From the NCBI GenBank assembly GCA_019058295.1, contig JAHPZI010000021.1, positions 225,141 through 289,140 on the forward strand: a stretch of 64,000 nt of DNA, in the 5' to 3' direction. This DNA is from Promethearchaeota archaeon (GTDB taxonomy: Archaea > Asgardarchaeota > Lokiarchaeia > Sigyniarchaeales > SOKP01). Under the pieces are notes generated by a model that saw only the letters and a list, made by a program, of their open reading frames with translations, made no database searches and was not told where the DNA came from. The translations under genes and the position numbers were made by a program. Positions 44,086-52,489 of the stretch are shown here, one piece after another (the first letter of the stretch is position 1; every line of letters starts with the position of its first letter).

Positions 44086-45327
44086 ATGTCGGTTTTTTTT
44101 CCAGAAAGTAAAATGCAGAGAATTAGATTTCTGCATTTCAAGATTAAGCACTTAGAAGAAGCGTTAGAAAAAGAGGAGGAGGACTTTGCTTTAGATGATT
44201 TAAACCTAATTTTAGAATATACAATGATTTTAAATGTAAACTATAAAGAAAGTAATCATAATAGAATTTTAGAAGATTTAGATATAACCTCTTTATTTCA
44301 CGATCCCGTAATGGATAAAGATATAGAAATAAATGATTTAATTTTTGAATGCGCTCGAGCTCTATGGGTTTTGGGAAAAGCTTATTCTAAACTTTCAGAA
44401 AATTTTGAAGATGAGGAAGAGTGGGAAGATGCTATAATTGCAATGGTAGAATGTAGCAAGATGTATAAAACAGCTGCTTATTTTAGTGCGGCCGCTACTA
44501 ATCAGCAAGAAAAAGGTAAAGCTCTGCTTCCTGAGAATCTAGAATTGTATTCAGAAGAAGCTCGGGTGTTGGCTCAAAGTATTGCTGCCTCAAAAGAGGA
44601 AGAAAATAATAATTTATATTTCTCCTCAAAACTATATTCAGGTCTTTCAATACTATCAAAAAGATTGTTTTACTTAAAGAAACACGATGAGATAAAAAAA
44701 CAACAAATAAGAGCTCAATTTCATTATGATATGGGAAAAGCTTGTCTTTTAAAAGCACAAGCTTCTTTAGAATCTTCTATAACAGATATAAATAAAGAAA
44801 AAGTAAAGAAGTTAAAACAAAAAGCTCAATTTTACTTTAATAAAGCTAAGGATATTTGGGAAAATATGTTAAATAATTTAAAAGGTCTTTCAAAAGAAGA
44901 GATTGAAAGTATAGACATTAATATATCCATAGTTAAAAATAATCTGAAAGCTATTGATGATGAGATTTTAGATTACGAGGAAATAAAAAGAATTCAAGAT
45001 CCCGAACCTGTTATTGTTGTTCCTGAAAATCTGGCACCATTCGTGCCTAAATCAACTGTTTATCTCACTAAATTTGTTCCAAAAGATTTAAATATTAAGA
45101 GATTTAAAAATTTTAAGAATAAAAAGCTTCAAAAAAAGATTCCGTATAGTAGAAAAGAAAAACTAATACATAAGAAAGCTGGATTAATTAGAACTCTCGC
45201 CGAATTAAAACAACTAAAGGAAAATAAAGAAATTGATGCGGAGAAATTCGCTGAGCTTATGGAAAAATATTCCACAAAACTTCAAATGATTGATACAGCC
45301 ATAGAGAAACTATCATCTAAGTCTTAA
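44086..45327 (+). CDS. probable BRO1/ALIX-like domain protein
   Basis: A 413-residue, mostly helical protein whose order of segments follows the BRO1 domain of ALIX/Bro1, which binds ESCRT-III. It has an early LILEYTMIL helix (41-49), LFHDPVMD (70-77), DLIFECARALWVLGKAYSKLS (84-104, like the BRO1 FEkaavLfNigalysqlA helix), AAYFSAAA (130-137), SEEARVLAQSIAASKEEENN (156-175, like LMLAQAQE) and KLYSGLSILSK. Then comes DDEILDYEEIKRIQDPEP with PENLAPFVPKSTVYLTKFVP (313-332), matching the BRO1 exit strand (NDxIYxxxVPxxxxLPxxxxxxxVK). A charged helix (356-410) ends it. This is a pattern-based inference. Confidence 0.55.
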   Translation: MSVFFPESKMQRIRFLHFKIKHLEEALEKEEEDFALDDLNLILEYTMILNVNYKESNHNRILEDLDITSLFHDPVMDKDIEINDLIFECARALWVLGKAYSKLSENFEDEEEWEDAIIAMVECSKMYKTAAYFSAAATNQQEKGKALLPENLELYSEEARVLAQSIAASKEEENNNLYFSSKLYSGLSILSKRLFYLKKHDEIKKQQIRAQFHYDMGKACLLKAQASLESSITDINKEKVKKLKQKAQFYFNKAKDIWENMLNNLKGLSKEEIESIDINISIVKNNLKAIDDEILDYEEIKRIQDPEPVIVVPENLAPFVPKSTVYLTKFVPKDLNIKRFKNFKNKKLQKKIPYSRKEKLIHKKAGLIRTLAELKQLKENKEIDAEKFAELMEKYSTKLQMIDTAIEKLSSKS

Positions 45328-45377
45328 TTTTTCTTTTTGATATTCTCATTTTTATTTAAAGAACAATTTATCTAATA

Positions 45378-45638
45378 ATGTCTGAAAAATTAGCATTATT
45401 AAAGGATATAAGAAATATATTATCGGATTTAGTTTATGTGAATGGGATAATTGCAACTGAATGTATAAGAATTACAGAAAATACCGCAGTTTTACGCCAT
45501 GGAGAAGAATTCTTAAATAACAGTTCATGTATCCAAGAACATAATCTATTAAATGAACGGATTGTTGGTATTGTAAAAAAGTACTGTGATGAGACTACAA
45601 GCTTAGAAAAACATGTTTTAAAACATTTGGAAAGTTAA
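45378..45638 (+). CDS. small helical protein, unknown function
   Basis: An 86-residue soluble helical protein (MSEKLALLKDIRNILSDLV, then a central loop with NSSCIQEHN, then IVGIVKKYCDETTS and a final helix). It contains three scattered cysteines that do not form a metal motif. It lies 50 bases after the BRO1-like gene and 45 bases before the alpha/beta hydrolase gene, so it may be part of one transcript with the former. No family recognised. Confidence 0.55.
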   Translation: MSEKLALLKDIRNILSDLVYVNGIIATECIRITENTAVLRHGEEFLNNSSCIQEHNLLNERIVGIVKKYCDETTSLEKHVLKHLES

Positions 45639-45683
45639 TTAATATTAAAATATAGAAGTAATATAAATTGATTTGGTTATATA

Positions 45684-46430
45684 ATGGTTGATATTAAAAT
45701 AGAAAATGTTGATATTCCAATAGAAGAAGAGAATTTTTGTCTTAAGGGTTCTATCTATTACACTGAAAATACACCTCCCAAAGCTCCATGGGTTATAGTT
45801 TTAGCAGGGCTATTATATCACAGAGAAACCAAATTTGTAAAATCTTATACTGAAAGATTTGCAAATGCAGGATACTATGTATTATCCTATGATTATCGTG
45901 GGCATGGTGAAACTGTAAAAGAAACAGGAAGATTTAATTATTTTAAAATGATACCAAAAATTTATACGGACATTCATAAAGTTATCAGTTGGATATTAGA
46001 TAATCAATCTAATAGGATTTTGAACGATCAAATTATTTTATTTGGTAGGAGCGCTGGAGGAGCTATTATATTAACACATGGTTTTATAGACGAAAGAGCG
46101 AAAATTTTAATTGCTCTTTGTATAAGATATGACTATAGTACAGTAGATTTTTCAGGTAGAATTAAATATCCTCAAGATTTGCTTGAAAAAATCAGTCCTA
46201 AATATTTTTTAAAAAAAGATCTTTTAAATAATAATAGAATTTTATTGGGGCATTGCAAAGATGATGGGAGAATTCCTTTTGAAAATGTTATTCAAATTAA
46301 AGAACATCTTGGTTTAAATGATGAAAATCTCATGGTTTTTGATGATGGGGACCATTCGTTCAAGGGACATCGAGATGAATTATTTGAGTGTTGTATTGAG
46401 TTTTTAAAAAAACATTTAATAAAGAAATAA
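45684..46430 (+). CDS. alpha/beta hydrolase
   Basis: Serine hydrolase of 248 residues. The nucleophile is in GRSAGG, the acid is probably the Asp of HCKDDGRIPFEN, and the His is in DDGDHSFKGH. The oxyanion strand VIVLAGLLYHRET and YDYRGHGET are typical of the monoglyceride lipase/acyl-esterase-like group. No signal peptide, so cytosolic. It starts 45 bases after the small helical gene and ends 37 bases before prs. The substrate is unknown. Confidence 0.85.
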   Translation: MVDIKIENVDIPIEEENFCLKGSIYYTENTPPKAPWVIVLAGLLYHRETKFVKSYTERFANAGYYVLSYDYRGHGETVKETGRFNYFKMIPKIYTDIHKVISWILDNQSNRILNDQIILFGRSAGGAIILTHGFIDERAKILIALCIRYDYSTVDFSGRIKYPQDLLEKISPKYFLKKDLLNNNRILLGHCKDDGRIPFENVIQIKEHLGLNDENLMVFDDGDHSFKGHRDELFECCIEFLKKHLIKK

Positions 46431-46467
46431 CAAATAACATATTAAGTGCTAAAAAATGTGAAATAAT

Positions 46468-47370
46468 ATGGAAAAATTATTGATAGTAGGTCCAGCTAGC
46501 CAGATACTTGGTGTTAAAATTGCTAAAGAATTAAACATTGAGTGTATAAGTACTGAATTCAAGACTTTCCCTGATGGAGAAAACTATTTGAGAATCAATA
46601 TTGATGATGAAACAATAATAAAGGGAAAAGAAGTAATAATTGTTCAATCAACCGGTCCAAGTTCTAGTGGAAATCAAAATAGTAGATTATTCGAACTTTT
46701 TATGATGATTGATTCCATAAAACGCATAGGAGCGGCAAAAATTATCGTTATAATCCCATATTTTGCTTATGGACGTCAAGATAAAATTTTTAGACCCGGA
46801 GAGAGCCAATTTGCCAACCTAATTATAAGAATTTTAGATTCTATGGGAATTGATGACCTCTATATAGTGGATATTCATGCTCCAGAAATTTTAGAAGAAA
46901 CCTTTTGTAAAACTATTAATATTGATTCGATGAAACCATTAGCAGAGTATATTAAATCAAAAGGAGCAAAGGATATAGTAGTTGTAGCCCCCGATAAGGG
47001 AGCAGTAGAACGATCAAAAAAATTTGCTAAATATTTTAGAGAAGATATACCAGTTGAATTCTTTGAGAAACATAGAGACGTAAAGACTGGTGAAATTACA
47101 ATGTCAGGTAAACTAAGCCTTAAGGGAAAAGATGTTGTAATATCTGATGATATCATAGCAACAGGCGGAACAATGGCTACTGCGATAAAATTGTCTAAAG
47201 AAAGTGGAGCCAAAAAAATATATGCCGTTGCAACACACGCATTGTTATTACAAAACGCGAAGTATCGGATATTGAGTGCAGGGGCTGACGAAATTATTGG
47301 TACGGATACTATAGATAACGAGGTTGCTAAAGTTTCTTTAGTAAAAACAATCGCAGATTATCTAAAATAA
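46468..47370 (+). CDS. prs: ribose-phosphate pyrophosphokinase
   Basis: Makes PRPP from ribose 5-phosphate and ATP for nucleotide, histidine and tryptophan synthesis. The 300-residue chain has FPDGENYLRI, the QSTGPSSSGN stretch, YFAYGRQDKIFRPGES (catalytic flexible region), VDIHAPEI (where most members have DLH), APDKGAVER, and the PRPP-binding loop VVISDDIIATGGTMATA. The length is typical of short archaeal enzymes. The ATG is preceded by GTGAA at 5 bases. Confidence 0.93.
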   Translation: MEKLLIVGPASQILGVKIAKELNIECISTEFKTFPDGENYLRINIDDETIIKGKEVIIVQSTGPSSSGNQNSRLFELFMMIDSIKRIGAAKIIVIIPYFAYGRQDKIFRPGESQFANLIIRILDSMGIDDLYIVDIHAPEILEETFCKTINIDSMKPLAEYIKSKGAKDIVVVAPDKGAVERSKKFAKYFREDIPVEFFEKHRDVKTGEITMSGKLSLKGKDVVISDDIIATGGTMATAIKLSKESGAKKIYAVATHALLLQNAKYRILSAGADEIIGTDTIDNEVAKVSLVKTIADYLK

Positions 47371-47382
47371 GAATTTCATTAA

Positions 47383-47925
47383 TTAATAAGTTTGAATTAT
47401 TTCTAAAACTATTTTTCTAGTCTTGGTTTGTAATTCCTCGATAGAAGATGTATTTTCTATCTTATAATCCGCTTTCTTAATCAAAGAATTTAATCCAAAT
47501 GAGATTTCCCTTTTGTCTCTTTCTCTTAATTCATCAATAGTTTTAGGGTCATCGCTACGAGCTCTTTCATATAGTCTTTTAAATCGTATTTCTTCGTCAA
47601 TAACCGTTGCGATTAAAGGAAATTTCCAAAATTTTCTAAATTCATTTACTTCGATGATAGATCGCACTCCATCAACAAAAATAATATCATTTTTAAAAGT
47701 TTTTATTAACTCAACACATTTTATGGCAATAATTTCTTGTCCCCACTTGTCTCGTAGCTCTTTGGCAATTTTTCCTATATTTTCTCCTGTTGGGTCAATT
47801 CCCCTTATTTTTGCTTCATTCCGTATTACATCTCCCATTGTTATAACTTTACCTAAATCACGAATTGCATCTATTGCCGTTGACTTACCTGACCCGGGGA
47901 GTCCCGTGAAACCTATTATTTTCAA
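47383..47925 (-). CDS. UPF0200-type P-loop nucleotide kinase
   Basis: A 180-residue P-loop protein similar to dephospho-CoA/adenylate kinases and to the archaeal UPF0200 family. It shows FTGLPGSGKST (Walker A, residues 6-16), GDVIRNE, FVDGVRSIIEV (Walker B-like) and YERARSDDPKT (lid). The start is TTG. UPF0200 proteins are conserved throughout archaea and have no confirmed substrate. It converges with prs, with a 12-base gap, and is divergent from the JAMM gene. Confidence 0.82.
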   Translation of the reverse strand: MKIIGFTGLPGSGKSTAIDAIRDLGKVITMGDVIRNEAKIRGIDPTGENIGKIAKELRDKWGQEIIAIKCVELIKTFKNDIIFVDGVRSIIEVNEFRKFWKFPLIATVIDEEIRFKRLYERARSDDPKTIDELRERDKREISFGLNSLIKKADYKIENTSSIEELQTKTRKIVLEIIQTY

Positions 47926-48033
47926 ATTAAAAAAATTAATTTATTAAATATTATTTATATATAAATTTAAGATTTAAATTCTATTTAGTCTTAATGATAG
48001 GATTATTAAAAAAAACGTATAAAAAAAAACATT

Positions 48034-49143
48034 ATGGTTGTAGATCCTGCTTCTGCTCCCGTTTGTCTTAAGTATAAAGCATATAAAAGAATGGTTGGAT
48101 ATGCAATTAGATATGCTAACAATCATTTAGAACAGAAAAAATGGAAAGAAGTTTATGGAATTTTAGTTGGCTCTGTTGAAAAAGAAACTAAAGTGATTGT
48201 TAAAGATGCTATACCTATGATTGTCGGTGATAGAGCTGGAGTCAAATATGAAAATAAAACATATGTAGATATGGCTCAAATTGATGCATCAGTTTATGAA
48301 CGCTCAATTCAAGACAAAAAAAATGATTTTATTATTGGTTGGTGGCATACACACCCGGGTTTTGCTTTCTTTTTTTCGGATGTTGATAAAATAACTCATC
48401 TAGGTTATCAAAGTCCTAACCCATTTGGTGTTGCATTGATTTTTGATCATTGCGAAAAAAATCAAGAATCATTAGGTGTAGCAGCATTAAGATTGAAAAA
48501 ACCAGAGAGAGGAATTTTTAGTACGCATCAACTTGTGAAATTGGATTATGATCTTGAATTAGAAGAAATAAATCAAAAGATTGAAAAAGCAATTGAAAAA
48601 ATAGATAAAAATATGAGAAAGATCCTTAAAGAATTAAAATATATCCAAGATGTTTTAATAGAAAAGGGATTTAAACTCCTCCAGAAAAATTATGGATTAT
48701 CATTAATCCCAAAAAAAGATATAACAGCTTTGGATGAAAATGAGCTGGAAACAGAGGATATAGATGATTCCTACGTATGGGATCCAGAATATTTCAAAAA
48801 ATCATACCAGATACCTAAATTTAGAGAAAAAATTGAAATTGAAATAAAAAATTGTCAAGAAATTTTAAAGAAGTTATTAAAAGAGGAAGATACAGCTAAA
48901 TTTAAAGCGAACAAAAGCAAATTCAAAAAAAAATTAAAAAATATGTTAATAAAACCAAATGAACTTTATAACAAGATTACAAACGAATTCATTAAAAAAA
49001 TTGATATTATAAGTCCATATTATGATTATTTAGACACCGATGAAAGATTAATTGTCGAAAAATATGAAGAAAATATGAATAAATATCATTCAATCTTAAC
49101 GAAAATTAATAAAAAAGCTGAATTAAATTTAAAAGCTAAATAA
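48034..49143 (+). CDS. JAMM/MPN+ metalloprotease, Rpn11-like
   Basis: A 369-residue protein. The N-terminal 165 residues are an MPN+ domain with the full zinc-isopeptidase motif: Glu39 (KEVYGILVG), His105 and His107 (WWHTHPGF), Ser115 and Asp118 (FFSDVD). The GWWHTHPGF context is close to eukaryotic Rpn11/CSN5 (GWYHSHPGF), so a ubiquitin- or SAMP-like deconjugase is likely. The C-terminal 200 residues are a lysine-rich helical extension with coiled-coil character, probably for partner binding. No ubiquitin, E1, E2 or RING gene is in this window. An Alba-like gene follows 120 bases downstream. Confidence 0.87.
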   Translation: MVVDPASAPVCLKYKAYKRMVGYAIRYANNHLEQKKWKEVYGILVGSVEKETKVIVKDAIPMIVGDRAGVKYENKTYVDMAQIDASVYERSIQDKKNDFIIGWWHTHPGFAFFFSDVDKITHLGYQSPNPFGVALIFDHCEKNQESLGVAALRLKKPERGIFSTHQLVKLDYDLELEEINQKIEKAIEKIDKNMRKILKELKYIQDVLIEKGFKLLQKNYGLSLIPKKDITALDENELETEDIDDSYVWDPEYFKKSYQIPKFREKIEIEIKNCQEILKKLLKEEDTAKFKANKSKFKKKLKNMLIKPNELYNKITNEFIKKIDIISPYYDYLDTDERLIVEKYEENMNKYHSILTKINKKAELNLKAK

Positions 49144-49263
49144 AGAGAAAATACTTCTTTTAAAAATAAGTTTTATATAATTAGAAATATACTATTTATT
49201 GTATAACTTTTTTTGATTAAGATTTGTTATATACTTTTTAAGAACTTAAGATTCTGACCTTAT

Positions 49264-49605
49264 ATGGCTCCTAACCAAACTACTTTATTCATAAAAAATA
49301 GAAGGGATAAAGATCGAATCATCAAAGATGCGATATTTGCCTTTTCTGGAGGACATAAAGCGCTTCTAATCAAGGGCGAGGGAGAGGAAATATCAACTGC
49401 GGTTGAGATTGCCGAAATTCTAAAAAATAGATTATACCCTGGCATTGAAATAGGAAATGTCAATTTAGGAAGCCGACCTTTTTTCATAAAAAGGCAAAGA
49501 GGTAATAATAATCGAAATAAAAATAATCGAAATAAAAATAATCGAAATGAAAAAGATATAATTTCTAAAATAGAAATTTTACTAAAAACTAAATCTATCA
49601 CGTAA
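49264..49605 (+). CDS. Alba-family nucleic-acid binding protein with Asn/Arg/Lys-rich insert
   Basis: A 113-residue protein with the Alba pattern: TTLFIKNRRDKDRIIKDAIF (strand 1, helix 1), HKALLIKGEGEEISTAVEIAEILKNRLYP (strand 2, helix 2, read in parts) and IEIGNVNLGSRPFF. Alba coats DNA or binds RNA and is a Sir2 target in archaea; a Sir2 gene exists at 8757. Unusually, an RNNNRNKNNRNKNNRN tract, encoded by three 15-base repeats, interrupts the last hairpin (about residues 80-97). It would enlarge the basic loop that grips nucleic acid. Confidence 0.7.
   Translation: MAPNQTTLFIKNRRDKDRIIKDAIFAFSGGHKALLIKGEGEEISTAVEIAEILKNRLYPGIEIGNVNLGSRPFFIKRQRGNNNRNKNNRNKNNRNEKDIISKIEILLKTKSIT
49507..49551 (+). 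repeat. 15-base tandem repeat, three copies
   Basis: AATAATCGAAATAAA is repeated three times in frame (the third copy ends GAA) inside the alba-like gene and codes for NNRNK units. Perfect, in-frame units of this kind expand and contract easily, so the length may vary between strains. Confidence 0.9.
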
Positions 49606-49649
49606 TCTTTATTGTTGTTATAAGAAAAAAACCAAAATAGTGTAATTTT

Positions 49650-49832
49650 ATGACAATTGATTTTAAAAATTTGGGACCTATGATTAAGGAGGAAAGATTA
49701 CCTGCTACCTGTGAGAAATGCGGAAATTACATTTACAAATGTTATTTCCACGATTCTAATTCAAAAGGTAATGTAAAAGTTGTCTTTGTTTGTAAAAACT
49801 GCCATAATAATTCAAAAAAAAAGGTACTTTAA
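49650..49832 (+). CDS. small zinc-ribbon protein
   Basis: A 60-residue protein with CEKCG and CKNCH separated by about 26 residues (YIYKCYFHDSNSKGN in between), giving one CxxC...CxxC zinc ribbon with an extra Cys and His. A basic KKKVL tail ends the chain. It follows the Alba-like gene by 44 bases in the same direction and may be co-transcribed. It converges with the VTT membrane protein gene. Likely nucleic-acid or protein binding; family unknown. Confidence 0.6.
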   Translation: MTIDFKNLGPMIKEERLPATCEKCGNYIYKCYFHDSNSKGNVKVVFVCKNCHNNSKKKVL

Positions 49833-49838
49833 TACTTT

Positions 49839-50651
49839 TTAAAGGGGTTTCTCCGTTTTCTTCTCAACATATTTGTTCCAATTAAAAGCCATAATAAAAT
49901 ATATGATAGTTAGACTTACTAAAAGCATTATAGCTTCTGAAATTATGCTTGAAATGTCATTAAATTCCATTCCCGTAGCCATTATACCTAAAGTAATCAT
50001 TATTGGAAGTGTTACATAAAATATTGTTGTAATATTTTTGCCCGCCCAACCAGATATGAGGCATCGAATAAGATTTATTTTCTTTTTAGTCATTCCAAGG
50101 GCAATCCACAGGGGATCATCAGGAATTGGTAAAGCCGCTGCCAAAAAGATATAAAAATACATTCTTTTTGGATTTTTTAGTAATAATCTTCCAAATCCTT
50201 GAATATTTTCCAGAATTTTTGAATCACTAATATCTGTAACCTTTTTTGCTCCCCTTCCCAATAAAAAACCTGTAAGTTCTCCACATGCGCAACCCAAACC
50301 ACCAACAATTGCAATGCCTAAAATTTCGAACCAAAATGGTGTATTTGATAGAATCTCTCCAATTGTTAACCCGTAATTTCTATATCTTATATAAACAGAA
50401 TTTGATAAAGAAAATAATATGAATGGGAATGGAATAGGAAATCCAATGCTGGCACTTCCAATGAAACATATTATAAATGCTATTAAAAGCGCCCAAAAAT
50501 AGTTCGGTCCTTCAGTAAGATGTGCTATTCCATGTCTTCCTTTTATTAATGCGCTCTGGATATCTGGCACAAGGAAAAATAAGAGAAGATAAATTACTAC
50601 ACCTACATAAAAAAGTGCAAAAATAATTGTTAAATTTTTATTTACAGCCAT
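49839..50651 (-). CDS. VTT/DedA-like membrane protein
   Basis: A 270-residue membrane protein of the SNARE-associated/VTT (DedA, TMEM41B) type. Family signs are the re-entrant FPIPFPFILFS segment, the GGLGCACGELTGFLLGRGA motif and AAALPIPDDPLWIALGM with its Pro-rich turn. About six membrane segments are predicted. Proteins with this domain move phospholipids between leaflets or need the proton motive force. The upstream gene (cyclophilin-like) ends 7 bases before its start, so the two form an operon. Confidence 0.72.
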   Translation of the reverse strand: MAVNKNLTIIFALFYVGVVIYLLLFFLVPDIQSALIKGRHGIAHLTEGPNYFWALLIAFIICFIGSASIGFPIPFPFILFSLSNSVYIRYRNYGLTIGEILSNTPFWFEILGIAIVGGLGCACGELTGFLLGRGAKKVTDISDSKILENIQGFGRLLLKNPKRMYFYIFLAAALPIPDDPLWIALGMTKKKINLIRCLISGWAGKNITTIFYVTLPIMITLGIMATGMEFNDISSIISEAIMLLVSLTIIYFIMAFNWNKYVEKKTEKPL

Positions 50652-50657
50652 TCTTAT

Positions 50658-51032
50658 CTAACTTTTAGATATTTTTGTTGTCAAACCGTTTCTTGCATTT
50701 AAAATATCATCGTTAATCTCAATTTTACCAACCTTATTTACTTTATTTGGCATTTCAAGATTTTCTATAATTATTATCAATTCATCAGTTTTTGGATTAT
50801 ACACCAACTCTCCTTTTTCAACATCTTTGACGGACTTTGGATTTGTACCTTCTCTTAACCCTACGCCAGGTAATGTCCAATATTTTTTCGACCCAAAGCT
50901 AAAACGACCCCTCATAACAAATGGCATTTTTTCTAAAATTGCATCAGCAGATAAAGGAGCATAAATACGGTCTATAAAACCATTTAAAATAGTTATCCCA
51001 AAAATCTCTATCTTGATCGGTATGTCAGCCAT
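50658..51032 (-). CDS. cyclophilin-like fold protein (DUF369/TM1367-like)
   Basis: A 124-residue all-beta protein. The layout IKIEIFGITILNGFIDRIYAPLSADAILEKMPF (read in parts), then a WTLPGVGL strand, VEKGELVYNPKTDELIIII and a final TKISKS tail follows the TM1367-type cyclophilin-like barrel known in archaea. This branch generally lacks clear prolyl isomerase activity. It is the first gene of an operon with the VTT membrane protein. The promoter region upstream contains a 12-base direct repeat (51083-51108). Confidence 0.55.
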   Translation of the reverse strand: MADIPIKIEIFGITILNGFIDRIYAPLSADAILEKMPFVMRGRFSFGSKKYWTLPGVGLREGTNPKSVKDVEKGELVYNPKTDELIIIIENLEMPNKVNKVGKIEINDDILNARNGLTTKISKS

Positions 51033-51601
51033 TGTTATAAATAAAATAAATACAGTTTTAAATATTTTAGTTCAGATATATTTATGTCAATATAAATATG
51101 TCAATATATTTATATAGGTTTTTTTGTATTATATTAATTAGGATAATAGAAGATATTTATGCATTGGTTTGATACATGACATAATTTCTACTATAAAGCG
51201 ATTCCAAGCAATGGTTTAATTAGTTCTTTATTACCGACAATTTTTTTTAGCACCTATCCACAATATATCTTACTTTATATACCCCTGTTAATAAAACGCA
51301 TAATAATATTGACTTACATTAAATCTGAAATTTTATAATTTTCATTAAAACATTGATCTTTAATATGTATACAATGGTATCAATTTATTTCTTAAATTAA
51401 CTTTTAAGACTCGAGACAAATTGACTTGTATACTTAATCTCTTGTTGATTTAAATAATATTTTTGATACATGGGACATTCAAACATGAGAAATTGTTCTT
51501 GTCAAAAAATATAATATTTGATTAAAAATAGGAGCCTTAATTCCGAAGAATAAAATTGTATATCTTAGGATGTTCTAAATTCCTTCGAAACAATGATTAT
51601 T
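51033..51601. other. gene-free intergenic stretch of about 570 bases
   Basis: The longest gene-free part of the window, between two leftward genes. I find no reading frame with coding character, no tRNA-like fold and no CRISPR-type array. It holds TATA-like elements near 51108-51119 on both strands, a 12-base direct repeat (51083-51108), and scattered short palindromic AT blocks. A non-coding RNA without an obvious fold cannot be excluded. Confidence 0.5.
51083..51108. promoter_or_regulatory. direct repeat, possible operator
   Basis: TATGTCAATATA occurs twice with a 14-base period (51083-51094 and 51097-51108), about 50-75 bases before the cyclophilin-like gene and overlapping its likely TATA region. 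The arrangement fits a dimeric regulator binding site; no regulator is identified. Confidence 0.35.
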
Positions 51602-52489
51602 TTAAAAATCGGAGCTTCTATTGTCCTTTTTTTTTTTACGTAATCTATAATTGAGATTATTTAAATCAGATTTGTAATCTATATCGTAGAAATCATGATT
51701 TTTATCAATTTTAAAGGCAATAGCATCTCTTCCTTCTTTTATTAAATGATTAAGAATCTCTCTTATCTTATTTACCGAAATCTTTTTCTCTGAATCTATT
51801 ATTTCATTAATAAAATCAAAAGAAAATACAAATATAGGAATTATTTGCCTTACTAAATCGTAATCAGAAATTTCTTTTAAGTTGCATATCTTAATAAGCC
51901 TTAAAAAGCAATATTGACTTTTTTTCGCTATATCCACAATTGATATTATTTTAGATTCTTGTTGCTCTTTTAAAGTACTAGCTTTCAGTTCTCTGTAAAA
52001 TAATAATGGATATTCTTGGATAAGATTGAAATTCTTCAAAATAATGCTAACAATTTGATCTAATAAGTTAATTTCAAAAATTGTGTCCCCAGGAATTATC
52101 ATATAAATATAATTTCTATTAAATATGTTTTCAACTTTAGTAATAGATAAAAACGAGTATAAAGGTCCTAATTTGTATTGAATTCCCGAATCGATTATTA
52201 CAATTTTTTTTTCCAAATCAGGTTTTTCTTTCTTTATTGAATTAATAAATTCGTCAATTTTTGATCCTAGATGTCCCTTCACTATAAAGATTTGATTAAT
52301 TCCTAATTTATTTAAATTATTAATTGAATGCTCTAGAATTGAACTATTATTTAATTCCTGAATTTTTATTAATGGTTTCGGAATTTTCTTGGTAATCTTT
52401 TTAAATCTAATTCCTTCTCCAGCACATAAGATTACGGTTATTAATCTATTTTTTAAATCATTCCCTTGTTGTAACAATTGGATTACCAT
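51602..52489 (-). CDS. NTP-transferase (sugar nucleotidyltransferase) family protein
   Basis: A Rossmann nucleotidyltransferase of about 295 residues. VILCAGEGIRFKKITKKIPKP is the GxGxRlxPxTxxxPK nucleotide motif with Phe/Lys changes, followed by IFIVKGHLG, a YMIIPGDTIFE metal region, and a shortened, more divergent C-terminal part. It has no beta-helix domain. The start is uncertain: ATG at 52489 is chosen, inside the 3' end of the map gene (overlap of about 30 bases), with TTG at 52480 as an alternative. It is last in the aspS-map-NTase operon. Substrate unknown. Confidence 0.75.
   Translation of the reverse strand: MVIQLLQQGNDLKNRLITVILCAGEGIRFKKITKKIPKPLIKIQELNNSSILEHSINNLNKLGINQIFIVKGHLGSKIDEFINSIKKEKPDLEKKIVIIDSGIQYKLGPLYSFLSITKVENIFNRNYIYMIIPGDTIFEINLLDQIVSIILKNFNLIQEYPLLFYRELKASTLKEQQESKIISIVDIAKKSQYCFLRLIKICNLKEISDYDLVRQIIPIFVFSFDFINEIIDSEKKISVNKIREILNHLIKEGRDAIAFKIDKNHDFYDIDYKSDLNNLNYRLRKKKKDNRSSDF

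Noticed and set aside
49500..49555. CRISPR-like array.
   Set aside because: The repeats are contiguous 15-base units within a coding frame without spacers. No CRISPR array or cas gene was found in the window.
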